Shown here: positions 34,004-46,375 of the stretch, in pieces
Layout of the letters: every line of letters begins with the position of its first letter
Position numbering within the stretch: the stretch's first letter is position 1
Origin: Onchidella celtica
Lineage: Eukaryota > Mollusca > Gastropoda > Systellommatophora > Onchidiidae
Assembly (NCBI GenBank): GCA_963931925.1
Contig: OZ007570.1
Coordinates: forward strand, 49,077,324 to 49,141,323
Length of the DNA stretch: 64,000 nt
Direction of reading: 5' to 3'
Made by a program: the position numbers and the translations under genes
The notes under the pieces: model-generated
The model's input: only the letters and a program-made list of their open reading frames with translations
Databases searched by the model: none
What the model was told of the DNA's origin: nothing

Positions 34004-34446
34004 TGACGTTTGGAGTACCAAATATTTCAAAACATGACATTTGGAGCCCGGCCTAAATCTAGGTCAAATTGCAGTATGACATTTGGAGCACTGCCTAAAT
34101 TTAATCTAGGCCAAATCGCAGTATGACATTTGGAGCACTACCAAAAATTAATAAAATTTCAGTATGACATTTGGCGCCCCTATACCGCTGCTGGTATTAG
34201 GGTTAGGGTTAGGGTTAGTATTAGGCCTGTAAAGAAACTTTCTATCCCTGTGGTACCCACCGCAAGTTATTGCAAAATATTCGTAGAGTAATCGATAGTC
34301 AACAGGTTGATTAAGGATTAATCGATAAAATCACAGTCCAAATGCTAGTGCTCCAAATGTCACATGCCGGCTTTCTTTGAACTAACTTAGTGCTCCAAAT
34401 ATCACATGGCGGCTTTCTTTGATCTGCAGTAGTGCTCAAAATGTCA
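34004..34446. repeat. Array of direct then inverted 13-bp repeats around a TTAGGG stretch
   Basis: The motif TGACATTTGGAGC or a near variant occurs in + orientation at 34004, 34035, 34077, 34123 and 34164, then as its inverse (GCTCCAAATGTCA type) at 34350, 34392 and 34434. The spacing is 31-46 bp. Between the two groups lies a telomere-like stretch of TTAGGG units (34197-34218). Confidence 0.8.
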
Positions 34447-35380
34447 TACAACCGGGGTGACATTCGTATTTTTGACCACATCTCATATTCATTATCACTC
34501 AACCTACGATTTGGTCAAATTTCCAGAATAATTTCCGGATTTCTGAATTTCCTAACTTCTAATTTCCTGACCTCATTTCATTGATAAGTCTTTTTTTGTT
34601 GTTGTTGTTGGTTGTTGGTTTTTATACCTTTGTCATTTCCTGGCTCACCGGAAGTGTGACCGACGGACAAAATGCATAAACCCTCTCATAATCACATTGT
34701 GTGTTCACTTCGCCCCACTCCTCTTTTGACGACCGAGTTCCCTTTTGTGGCCCGACCGATTTTTCACTTTCACCGCTGCCATAAAATTTCACTGTGTGTC
34801 GGTCGTGTAGCCTCTCCCCTCTCCCCCCCCCCACTCCCCCCCCCCCCACCCCATACTGTCATTCCTCCTTTTATCACATATTAAACAAATTCACTGAGTG
34901 GAAGGTTTTGAAAAACAATATATTATTGTTTTGTTTTAAATAAGATCTTTGTCGCTGCATATAATTTCAGTTTTTGTTGTTATTGCTATTGGCACGTACG
35001 TTGCCTTTAGCATACAGTAAATGAACAAGAAATAATACAACGTCTCATATTAAAAGCTATCATCAATCTTTCCTGGGATGAAATTGGCTTCCTGTAATTC
35101 GTGGTTTCTTTCTGAATGTAGGGCGGTATCAAGTTAAGTCAACTGTGGAAGGTTTCTGGCCTCTTGCGTATGTATGCTACACACTTTTCCACATCTGCAA
35201 TATTCGCGGCAATAGATGATGAAACTCACCAAACAAACAACGTTGGGAACAAATGACGTGAACCCAATATCTACTTCTTTCCGTCTTTTTCCTTCTTCGT
35301 TTCAGCCACATCAAAACTAACACTTTTCTCCAGGCATCCGTGTTGGTTTTCTAACTCGGCAAGGACGACCGACATTATTT
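34447..35380. other. Intergenic, nothing recognised
   Basis: Two C-rich tracts at 34823-34853 and otherwise no feature. Confidence 0.35.
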
Positions 35381-35495
35381 TTCTGGTGTGAACACTCTGC
35401 CCGACCGTTGTTGGTTGAACGGCCGACATTTCTGGTGTGAACACACTGCCCGACCGTTGTTGGTTGAACGACCGACATTTCTTGTGTCACGGCCA
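35381..35495 (+). repeat. 49-bp tandem repeat, 2.3 copies
   Basis: Units at 35381, 35430 and 35479 (partial) carry 'ttctggtgtgaacac' and 'gcccgaccgttgttggttg'. Confidence 0.8.
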
Positions 35496-35789
35496 TCCTT
35501 TCACTAAATGCAGCTTATTATTAACATGTTAGTTTCAAGTTTCAAATAAGTTAATAAAATTAAAAAAACCAAAAAGCAATTAAACAAAGAAAACAAAACA
35601 TTATGCAATGGGCTTAAGTCTAATATTAATGATTTAGTTATTTAAAAAAAAAAATACAATTGTGTATAGGCCTAATGTAATTTAGTTTAACAGTAAATTG
35701 TTAATAATGGGTAAACAGAGTATAATACTGTACCATCTTATTTCCATTCTCATTGAGGTTCCTCCAACGTTTTTCTTGTCCTGTTTCAG

Positions 35790-36024
35790 GTCCAGCACCC
35801 CCAGCTTATTCATCAGTGGCATACTCTACCACCTACACAAACACATAGAACACCAGCCCCTGCTTAATTTCCCCCCCCCCCCCGCGGCGTATCCTTATGG
35901 CGGGGGCCCCAGTGCACCCATGCCCTCAGCTTATGGCCAGTCCGGAGCTGCCCCACCTTCATATTCGTACAATGATCCCGTATATCCGCCCAAATTTACC
36001 AGTCAAAACAGGCCAGTTCAGTAG
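35790..36024 (+). CDS. Candidate last exon encoding a proline/tyrosine-rich tail
   Basis: After an acceptor (cttgtcctgtttcag) one frame, entered with two carried bases, stays open to TAG at 36022-36024. Its second half reads AAYPYGGGPSAPMPSAYGQS, then GAAPPSYSYNDPVYPPKF. PPSY is a PPxY WW-domain ligand and the tail resembles cytoplasmic tails of small membrane adaptors. The first half (to residue 26 or so) has an ordinary composition, and a 13-base poly(C) run at 35871-35883 encodes the prolines, so the frame depends on its exact length. Family not recognised; upstream exons not found. Confidence 0.45.
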
Positions 36025-37002
36025 AAATCAAAACAAGTCACGGTCTTTGAGCTTCTTTAAGTCATAACGTTACCGCTTACTGTATGCAAGGCGAAGCATT
36101 CTCTCTATTCGGCTTTGTAAAAAATATCGCTGTTTATACCTCTCACGCTTAGGCCACAAGGTGGCGCTGCCAGATCCGTGCACGCGAAAACCCCGGCCTG
36201 TCTCATCTTATCATTTCTAGTAAGAAATATCTCCCCTCGAAAGTGTTATGCAATACATATGCAGAGACATCTATCTATACCTTAGAAAATGAAGCATAAT
36301 TCCTCTGTCTTTTCTTCATGACCCCAAGTAACGTCCAAAAGCCACCCGTTTAAGATAGTATTTCGCTAGCCCTATCGCGAAACCGTCCAAGTGTATACTT
36401 GATAACCACAGATGGCAATTCCTCTGTGCCTAATATTCTATGAATTCCTACACGGATTTTTTTCCCCCACATTATTTCAAATGCTTACTTTTATGATTAA
36501 AATGTATTTAAGATATCTAAGGTTAAAACTTTCTTGTTTGTTTTTCAACTTCATTGTCATCACCTGCAAAAAGAAGGTTCTTTGAAACTTGTAGGCCTAC
36601 ATATTTAAACTCAATTTACTGAACACATCTGGAGTGTGAGAAAGAAGAGCAGGGAAAGAAATCATAGTTAGAACGAGACATAGGACTGGTGTGCAAACGC
36701 CCACACACACCACAGGAACACACATAGTCCCCAACTCTGGAATGATTTCAAATTTTGAAGTGAAGGCAAAATGAATTCGAGCCCCAACTTTCATTTGCCA
36801 TACATAAATTTGCAGATACTGCTGGCTGAACATTGCCATATCCTCACCACTTTCAGATATCATGAGAAATGAATGGATGGAAAAACACCTAGGAAGGTTA
36901 GAGATCATTTCAAGTTTCACTTTTATTAATGTAAATAGATATTTTTAGACTGAGATTTACTCTCTAAATTCGACTTCATGGGAAAAATAAAACCACAAAG
37001 AA
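36025..37002. other. Possible 3' UTR, then nothing recognised
   Basis: No AATAAA close to the exon end; ATTAAA occurs near 36497. No repeat family recognised. Confidence 0.3.
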
Positions 37003-37206
37003 TCTCTCTCCCTCCCCGACCCTCTCTCTCTCTCTCCTTCTCTCTGTGCCTGTGTGTGCGTCTATCTCTCTTTGTCTCTGTCTCCTTTCTTCCTCCCTCC
37101 CCTGTACCTCTCTCCCTCTCTGTCTCTGTCTGTCGGTTTATCTGTCTGTCTATCCATCTCTCTCCCTTCCTGTCTTCCCCCCTCTCTCTCTCTCTCTCTC
37201 CTCCCC

Positions 37207-37260
<54 letters not shown>

Positions 37261-37284
37261 CCCTCCCCTCTCTCTCTCTTTCAG
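37003..37284 (+). repeat. CT-rich microsatellite
   Basis: An interrupted TC/CCT/TCTG tract of about 280 bp with a purer (CT)n core at 37211-37258. Confidence 0.95.
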
Positions 37285-38039
37285 ACCAAATGAAAGCCAA
37301 AACCTCGGCCCTCTACTTGCTTGATATTATTTTTGTATTCTAAGAAAGGAAATACCAGTTTCACAAATTTCTAAACCATAGTATCATGCACAGAACACAG
37401 TTAGTCACGATCACATTGAACACGTTAGTAATGTGATAAATTATAGAAATATCGTAATAAACGTCACAGCAAAGGCATCCATTCCACATAAAAATTATTT
37501 CAATATCTTTTCAATAGATTGATAGAAATCCTCCACAAACCTGTTTGGAGCTAACCGGTGGTTGATTCAGCAAAACTGACACTGATAAGAGGTGCAGGCC
37601 AGACCCTTGCCGCCCCAGCACACCTTTATTGTATCTGTGAACTGGCATGTGTCCTATTGAAAGATCTGGAGGCAGGAATGGCAGCAGGTCGACAGATAGA
37701 AGACAAAGTTAATAGGTGGCTTTCAGTTAGTTAGGTAGTTAGTTAGTTAATTAGATAGTTAGTTAGACTGTCAGCAGTTTTGTCAGTCAGACAGCTTTCA
37801 CCACGCAATGCTAAAGGAGTGTTTCTTCCTTCAAAAAGTCAATTTGAACTCGCGGTCCAACCTGGCATCCACACTTCCCTTTTCTTATAATGTTATCTGT
37901 TTTACCCAAAATGGGCGTTGTGATTTATAATACATGGCGAATGTGTGTTTTTGTTATCAGCTGTCAGCTAGCATGAAACTCAGCAAAGCTTGTTTAGAGA
38001 GCTGGTCTCGTCTTGGATACGAATGGTTCATACATGCAA
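37285..38039. other. Nothing recognised
   Basis: Only a short 'agttagttagtt' run near 37725-37765. Confidence 0.35.
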
Positions 38040-38490
38040 CTTTTTAACTCAAACATGTTAACCCATTTATGCCCAGTGCACTAGAGGGGGAACATGTAAT
38101 CACCTAAAACTTCCTGACTATGCGGGCAAAAATTATGAAATTTTGTGAACGGGCTCGATTTTTGACTATGAATTACGTGGACATGTCCATCTTGGACAAA
38201 CGTCACTGTTTGAAGTTATTTATTTGCAATTTTTATATAGATTACCCTAAAAAATATAAAAAGACACACATTTTTGTAGAGTGGGATCGAAAACTATGAT
38301 CGGAAGTTTCGTTTTTCGCCAGTCTTTACACACTGCTGCTAAAAAACAACTTCATCACATTTGTGTATTCCGTAAGCTCTATTACTCTTAGTATCAAACC
38401 AAAAACATAGCTTTAGATATACGGTTGGGAATGATACAAAGAACCTGCAAGGTTGATTTCTCTGGGATTAGCTAATTGATTTAAGGCCCA
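38040..38490 (+). repeat. Interspersed repeat (family R3), copy 3
   Basis: See the copy at 9640-10110. This copy shows the probable upstream part, 'aacccatttatgcccagtgc', followed by the shared blocks. Confidence 0.6.
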
Positions 38491-39388
38491 GTGGCCAAAA
38501 TAATGTTCTAAAGTTTATTTCACTACTATGTTTTAGCTGCACGCTCGGGGCCAACCTAACAGGGGTCGTATCCCATCACCTATACTGTAGTTTTGAGGTA
38601 TCCCCCATCCTGGGTAGTCACGTGGGCTCCTCCCAATCACGTGACTGCAAAATTAATCGGCAAGGAATAGGTGTCTTAAAGAATTCTTAATAAGTATACT
38701 ATATGAATCAAATATAAAACTTGAATTAAAAACAAATTACTTGTTAGCAACACATCTGAACAAGAGAATTTGAAGACTGTGTTTTTATTCCAGATTTGGA
38801 TCTAAATGTGTTGCACTCTCTTAGGCATAACAATTGGCCAGATGGAGTGACCTATAGCCTATAACATCTGAAGACGTTTCAGCGAGAGACGGTGCCGATA
38901 TGCTATTTGGCGTATACCTCGGTAACCCCCCCCCCACCCCCCACACACACACACACACGCACATTGGAGGTGCTCTGACAAGAGTGTCCCGAAGGGTGTG
39001 CGTCTTGTTGTCAATGGTCATCTATATATAAATAAAATAATAAGTGTGTGTGTACGGAAAAATACTGGCTCATACAGCTCAGATTTACATGAAATTTTGA
39101 AGATGCCTTCGTTTTGCTCCGCAGAAGCTTCTTTGTTCATATTTTGTAGACTCCAAATGGTGAGGAAGTTTTTTTTTTGAGTTTGCTTTGTGAGGCTGAC
39201 CGCTTGCCCCCGCTTCTCTTTTTCACTAACGCGCAAGACCGAGGTGACATATATATATATAACTTCCTTCCGATGTCTTCACTATTACACAAACTACCCA
39301 GTGCGCAAAGCGTTTCAGTTGGTGCATCGTGCCCTGCAGCGCTTGAGTTCTGGAGCATGACTGGATTATTATGGGAAATTGCCTTGAG

Positions 39389-39419
<31 letters not shown>

Positions 39420-39477
39420 GGGTGGGAACATGGGTTTATCCCGGGTAATACCGGGCACCTCATCTAGTCAAAAATAT

Positions 39478-39586
39478 CACAGAGCTATGTCGCTGTTTTC
39501 TCAGCTTTCCATGGAGTTGACTAGCAAACTGGTGGCTGGCCTGGAACCTTGTCCCATTCTCCAAAATTTCATCAGTCTCACAACAG
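39478..39586 (+). CDS. Weak exon candidate
   Basis: An open stretch (MSLFSQLSMELTSKLVAGLE, then PCPILQNFISLTT) ends at a GT donor (gtaccc). The composition is protein-like but no family is recognised and the acceptor is unclear. It lies next to a GA microsatellite (39390-39414). Confidence 0.15.
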
Positions 39587-39689
39587 GTACCCTTTATCTT
39601 TGCACGAAGTTTCTTTAAACTTTGTTTTGGAGTGAAGTTTTGTTTCTTCTGGTTTTTTTTGTTTTTGTTTTTACTTTGTGGAGACTCTT

Positions 39690-39830
39690 TTTTTTAGGCA
39701 AATTAGTAACAATAAGTACAGTTAAGGTGTACGTTTCCACCCCCCCCCCTTTTTTCTAATAAACGGTTTATTATCTCGTATTTAAAAAAACCATGTGTGA
39801 CTCATGCCGAGTGACACCCTTCCTCTTTGC
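39690..39830 (+). repeat. Interspersed repeat (family R2), copy 1
   Basis: It is about 110 bp shared with 44636-44735: 'acagttaaggtgtac-tttccaccc', a homopolymer, 'aataaa-ggt-tatt-cctcgtatt', 'catgtg-tgactcatgccgag'. Confidence 0.65.
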
Positions 39831-40116
39831 ATCGGCTTTAAATACAACATGAGAGAGAGAGAGAGTGGGGGGGGGGGGGGAGAGAGAGAGAGTTTATATC
39901 GTCTTTTTGGGTGAATTTCCAATTTGCTATCAACGTTAAAGTTGGAAAAGAGGAGGCTGGACATAAATGGGTTAATATAGTTGTCCCCAAGGCTATGGAG
40001 GAATACTGTGGGACCCGCGTAGTTAATATCATTGTGCACCTGAAACCTGATATATATTTTCAGTAGTGAATATCTGATTTCCATTTCTTCACTAATTCAA
40101 TAGTTTAATCCCCAAA

Positions 40117-40156
40117 ATGACAGACGTTGTTTTGCTAGGTTTTCTCTGTGCTTTCG
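40117..40156 (+). CDS. Weak signal-peptide-like exon candidate
   Basis: ATG begins Met-Thr-Asp-Val-Val-Leu-Leu-Gly-Phe-Leu-Cys-Ala-Phe and is cut by a good donor (gtaaga). It could open a secreted protein, but no following exon was found. Confidence 0.15.
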
Positions 40157-40464
40157 GTAAGATTTCAGATAATTATCAGTTCCTTAGAATGTATAATTTT
40201 ATATATGTAAGCTATGTATGATTTTCCTGCACTGTGGCAGGCCCATATTGTGACAAGAGCATTACATTAACCCAGTTGCTACTGTCCAGTTTGGATAGAT
40301 TGTTGGCAGGGTGTGAGTGAAAGTAGTGCTCACCAATTTATTGTTGTTATGGACAGTGGTTTTTTAAAAGTACATTATGAAGATTTAGCTCAGCTTTTTT
40401 TTTTTTTTTTGTTGCTTTTTTAAATACAAAAATCAAATATCTGGTCCATTAAATCTGTCTTTAG

Positions 40465-43175
40465 CATGGAGGTACTATTAAACTGGAGTCCGCACAGCCC
40501 TCTTCGCTTGCCCCGCGAGCCGCGAACAATTGAAACCCCAAGATGGCGGAACAAGTAGGGCAAGGCACGGCAGCGCAAGGCCGCTCCGTACAGTATTGTA
40601 CATGTAATAGATAGGGCCAAGCCAGCGCTGTTCTGTCTATCTTTTCACGGATGTGATAAAAATTAAAAGATAACAAGCAGAAATAATAACATTTATTTTA
40701 TTTACGGATTATCATATATTATTTAAGTGTTTGATAATAATTAAATCTATGATTTATGCTGTTTTTATATTGTTATTTTTTATTGATTGGTCGATCGTTT
40801 GGAAGTAAAATTACATGTAAAACTAGGGAAGGGAGCTGCGTAGTACTCTTTTTACCGCATGCTATTTTAGCTCATGACGAGCCATGTTTAAAAAAAAAAA
40901 TCACTGTGCGGACAGAGGAAACGTTACAAGTCAGTTTCTCTCAGATAACCAACAGTAAGAGGGTGTTCATAACAATTATTAAAAAAAAAAAAATCATGCT
41001 AAAGAACTGAGGGAAAGTTGGTTTTGCCATAGACCCATTAAGATCCAGGCAGCTGGTGCACGTGTGTGTGTGTGAGAGAGAGGAAAAGTCATAATAATAA
41101 ATCATAGGCCTAGATGTAGTAAATGATCTGAATAGCCAAGAAGAAAAACATCTTAAACCACAAGCTTGGTTGTACTCACAATAGAGTTAGCCCTGCAGCT
41201 ACCTGTGTCTGAAAATATTTCACTACTGCCATTAGTGTCTAAGTAGCAAAAGTAGACACAAAGACTGGTCCAAGCTTTACTTGTCAGTACTTCTTATCCA
41301 GGCCACCATACTGCATACAGCTGAGCCTGTCTTATGATCTAAGCCAAATTTGAAGTCGGATGGGTTGGTACCCATCCAATTTGACAAGGTGTGCAGTGCA
41401 CATTTTCTGCCATCCAACTTCAATTTCGGCTTGGACCATTTAAAGACACTCTCAGGCTCAGTTGTGCCCCCAAGTGACGGCAGTGTCTAAAACCACTGAT
41501 CAGTGGCTGTTTAAGTGATTATTCAGGGGGACTCCTGATTGCACCGGAAACCTCAAACATCTTAAGTTAATTAAACAACACCAATATTTTATTTTCCGTA
41601 GTAATTAGACTACTACACCAACATTTCAGGCTCAACACTCAAGTGTTATCAATCATACATCTCGTTTCATTTATTGATATTAACCCTATAAATATCTCAA
41701 TCAAGTATCTAGAAATCAGGAGAGCCTTAGCCTAGTTGTTCAAAGGTTTGAGCACAGCTGGACTGTGCATTCCAGAGCTTTTCCAAAGAAAAATGTATAA
41801 ATTCCTACGGCTAGTGAATCTAGATTCTAGATCTATAGTCAATGCACTGGGTGCAGTCAGGACATCAATGCGGTCAATATAATATAGTGGTAAAATCCAA
41901 ATACATTGGCTATATTTTAAGGCATTTTGCAACTTGATCAAAGAATAGGCCTAGTATTATTATAGTAAATTCAGTGACTTAAATTGTATGAGAACAGTTC
42001 TCCCTCCTTTTAAAGCAGGAAAGAAAGAAGGCAGAGATTAGAGAAGAAACAGAAGCTACAGGAGCAGAGGAAAAGAAAGAATGAGTTAGCAGCGGAGAAG
42101 GAAAGGGAAGGTAGGAAGAAAAAGTGTGTGTGTGGTGTGGTGATGAAGAGCAGCCCACAAAAATAAGGCAAAATACCAGCATGAGGATGAGAAAGAGTGG
42201 GAAGACATAGAATTAGAAAAAGGAGAATGGGAAGGTTGTAAGTTGTTTATCAGATATCTATTTTGATATTGGTCGCACAAAGAGCATGCACTGAATAGAT
42301 GGCACTTACGCAGGTGACTGCACGACCAGCAGCTTGTGACTGCACCACCAACAGGTGACCGCACAGACATGCAGTTGATGCTTAGACATGAAAAGTGTTC
42401 TGACTAGCACAGATTAACTGAGAGAGAATTTGGAAGGACTTCCGAATGTGTTCCATAGCCCGAGTGAAAACAATACATAGCTACCCCGGCGGCTGACTAG
42501 ACCCTCACGACGTTACATATCAATCTGACAATGCCTATGCACTTGTCGAGCTAAGGAACGCATTCGGAAGTCCTCCCCATTGTTTACTTCTTTTGGACAT
42601 TTGCCATTTACTGCCTCGTGACCGCACATAGTGCATCGACCACAGATAGGATATTGATAAGATCTAGATCTCTGTTGTTTTTTTTATAAAGATCCTTCTG
42701 CCTCTACAGATCGACTACATGTGTAGTCTAGTTCTGTATCATAGTCAAAGACAAGCCCAAGGTGTAGGCTATATCATTTCATTATAGTACATGCCACCAT
42801 TCTTTTATGCTAGTCTCGAGTTCTAAATCGAGCCTACCCTTCCTCGTGGTTACCGAGCGCGTCCCGATTAAAAATTAATCATTAAAAATCAACATTCTTC
42901 TTACCTGTGAAATGAAACTGGAGTTTCCTTGGTGCATCTGTTGTTGCAGTTCACAACACAGCAGTTCTGAACCATGATTTGTATACCGGTAGTCTACTAG
43001 CAGTTCAAACAAAGTTGAAAATCCCTCTCTCTGCTTTCGTTAGCTGTAGTGCAACGGATGTGTAAACACTGAGGCGCAGTCCGTGCTCGCCCTAAACAAG
43101 ATGGCGACTATTGTCTTCTAATGCGCACGCATGAAATCAGCTGGTACGGACTCCAGTGTTATTAATAGCTCCATG
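40465..43175. mobile_element. 2.7-kb DNA transposon, P-superfamily-like, non-coding or decayed
   Basis: The left end CATGGAGGTACTATTAA then ACTGGAGTCCGCAC matches the inverse of the right end (CATGGAGCTATTAATAA then CACTGGAGTCCGTAC). The flanks 40457-40464 and 43176-43183 are identical (gtctttag), a perfect 8-bp target duplication. An 8-bp duplication, CATG-type termini and a size near 2.7 kb fit P elements best, but this is inference. Just inside the left end is a start in 'ccaagatggcgga' that opens only a 23-codon frame ending CTCNR. A charged open stretch near 42015-42085 (AEIREETEATGAEEKKE) is the only other protein-like part. No full transposase is visible. Confidence 0.7.
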
Positions 43176-43183
43176 GTCTTTAG

Positions 43184-44635
43184 AGAAAAAGCCATTCCTG
43201 TGAATTGTGTCGCTTCTCCTGTGTTTTAATTGTGTTTAAAAGTGGAACAGTGGTACGGGCGTATGTGAACATAATTATACAGTATTCCTTTCTCTTTATA
43301 ACTACGTTGCAAGATTTAGAGGACATACGGATGGAGACGACAAAAAACCAGTTGCTGTCAGTTTGTCTTCGGTGTTTTCTGAGAATGTTTTTCTGTCCCA
43401 TGATTCGATGGCTTCATGATACCAATTCCCTTACATGTCATTGTCACCCACTGTCTAAAGCGGGCGGATACCACAATCTCCGTAATTTACTGTCCTCTTC
43501 GCTGTCGTGGGACAGACATCAACCAATACTGTTGCTCCATCATCGGGTACAAAAATTGTATATGACTAAGAGTCGAATTATAACAGCAAATTATCCTGAT
43601 GTCTGAAGTGATACCTGTTTTACCCGGGGACTTTGGAAAAATATGTAACACTTTTTTCTTGTTGCTTTTGTTGTTGTTGTTGTTTTCAGTCACTGCAGCA
43701 CTTCCAGCTTTCAAAACTGGCATGAAAATTTGAAATTAATTGAAGTTCTACATGACACCCTCGAAATTTAGTTTCACGGAAAAAGGTAGCTTTACGAATA
43801 TTTTGCCCGTGAGTTGGGGCGTCGGATCATAGTTTTTACTCGCCAAGAGCTCTGTAGCATAATGGAAGGAGAAGAAGAAAGCCTGTTAAGCTGTGTCCAG
43901 ATTTAGGATTTCTTTTGATTTTTGGTTGGGGGGAGGGGGGGGGGATTTTGACACGAATTGAATGTGAAATTTTTATCGTTCTATTATATAAATTACCTCG
44001 AATCAAGTTGCTAAAAAAGACATATTTTTGTGAGCCCTGGCAGAGCGGGATTTTTTTTTCTAGTGCTTAGATGAGTGGGAGAGAAAATTAATGTTTAATG
44101 GGGTAATCGCATCTTACTTAACTTTCAGCTTTTCGCGGGACATCCAGCCAGATCTGCAACTGGTGAGATGAATGTATAGCCTCTGTGAACAAGTGTTTTT
44201 TTTTTTTAAATCACTGAAGAAAAGTGTGCTAAATTTATTGATCAAATTATGTTTGTGAAGCCACAAATGAAGCATTTCTGGATCCACACAAAAACGGGGG
44301 TTCCACTGGAGATCCAAAGAGCACAGACTTGAGAAGTCTGTCTAACAATTATTCTATCCATAAACTGTTTGGAATATAAAAGAACACTTTCGGTACACTG
44401 AAGGACAAAATATGATATTATGATATTGAAAATTAGCCTTACAATTAACTTAGACTACAGAGCCTTCAAAAAAGCCCATAGGTTACATATTGTAAAAAGA
44501 CAGATAAACGATGTCACCAACCTACGTTGTATGTGGAATGTTTATATTTGAGATGTTATTATTCAACTCATTTACTGAACTCTTAAATGTCCAAATGTCA
44601 GGTCGCTTGGTGTTTCCTTTGCAATTGCAAATTAG
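43184..44635. other. Nothing recognised
   Basis: The + frame at 43205-43606 is open for 133 codons without a recognisable motif. A T/G-rich tract lies at 43650-43690 and a G tract near 43930-43945. Confidence 0.3.
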
Positions 44636-44735
44636 CAACAATAAAAACAGTTAAGGTGTACATTTCCACCCGTTTTTTTTTTTTAATAAAATGGTCTATT
44701 TCCTCGTATTATAAAAACATGTGGTGACTCATGCC
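44636..44735 (+). repeat. Interspersed repeat (family R2), copy 2
   Basis: See the copy at 39690-39830. It ends 65 bp before the exon candidate at 44800. Confidence 0.65.
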
Positions 44736-44799
44736 GAGTTTCTTTTTCGTCCACGTGAATAGGCACGGGGCGTGTAATTGCATACTTTTATATTTCAAG

Positions 44800-44962
44800 A
44801 GTGATGATTTCAATCGTAAGGCAGTTCTCCCCTGTATTCCAGGAGCCCTTGTGAAGTTGGCCTTGGTGTGCAGGTGCATAATGTGGGGCTGTGAGACGCC
44901 GGTAAAGACTGTGGCCAAAAAGGACCATGCGCAAACTCCCCGTGTTTTCGTTGTGTCGGATG
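44800..44962 (+). CDS. Candidate internal exon, AUP1/acyltransferase-like
   Basis: It lies between an acceptor (tatatttcaag) and a strong donor (gtgagt) and reads 54 codons in phase 0 plus one base. The peptide runs LPCIPGALVKLALVCRCIMW then a charged linker and TPRVFVVSD. This resembles the AUP1 segment between 'LP....R..VR.MC' and 'VRVLISNH', where the next residues would be the HxxxxD acyltransferase-like motif; AUP1 is an ER and lipid-droplet protein in ER-associated degradation. The exon ends before that motif, and no neighbouring exon was recognised, so the assignment is tentative. GC content is higher than in its surroundings. Confidence 0.45.
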
Positions 44963-44999
44963 GTGAGTAAATGAGTCGTTTTGACGCTTTGCAAACTTA

Positions 45000-45285
45000 C
45001 ATAATATCGTCGGGTATTTTCGATATTGTTGTATTGGGCATTTTTGCCTTTTCGAGAAAATGAGGATTGAAAGTTTGAAGAGTTGTGTAAAATCAGGGTT
45101 TTGCTCAACGCGCTTCAAAATCGAAACTTGCATAAAAGTGCCTACGAAAAATACTCCCATATGACACTTAATATACATAATAAAATTAAGACTGAGAGAA
45201 CCACTTTCATGAGAAAACCTCAAAATCGGCAAAATGTCGCATACAACAATATATATCAGATACCCCTCGATATTATCTCCTGTTC
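45000..45285 (+). repeat. Interspersed repeat (family R1), copy 2
   Basis: See 4208-4510. It starts 38 bp after the exon candidate's donor. Confidence 0.6.
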
Positions 45286-45973
<688 letters not shown>

Positions 45974-46269
45974 AAAATTACTGTGACGTCTTAACTAAGC
46001 TACAGATAGATGCCATCCCAAGCTATTGTGGTTGAAATAGGAGTTTAATGGATTTGAATGATGCTGGAATTCACTAATTGATACCTCATGCGCCGTCAGT
46101 TAAGTAAGTAGTATAGATTCTATTGTTAGTAAAATTTAACAGCCAAGATACTGATATCGATGCAGCTCATTTAATTTCTATTGCTTTATATCCATTCAGC
46201 AATGAATAATAAACAGCAGTGTCTTAAACACAGATAGCCGAAACGATGGCCAGTTCAGCTTCATTTCCG

Positions 46270-46375
46270 TTCCGGGTTGAAGGATCAGCAACTGATAACA
46301 TTTTAAAGCAAGACATTCTATTGCCTTTCCGAGGAGAACAAACAAACATGCAATTTCTTATCGGAGGACTGAGTT
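46270..46375 (+). repeat. Interspersed repeat pair with 53120-53230
   Basis: Both copies share 'gttgaaggat', 'ctgataac', 'attgcctttcc-aggagaacaaacaaa' and 'ttcttatcg'. Same orientation; class unknown. Confidence 0.45.

Noticed and set aside
34197-34218. True telomere end
   Set aside because: Only about 3.5 TTAGGG units, internal and flanked by other repeats.
43205-43606. 133-codon + frame
   Set aside because: No motif, irregular hydrophobic composition and no repeat or gene context.
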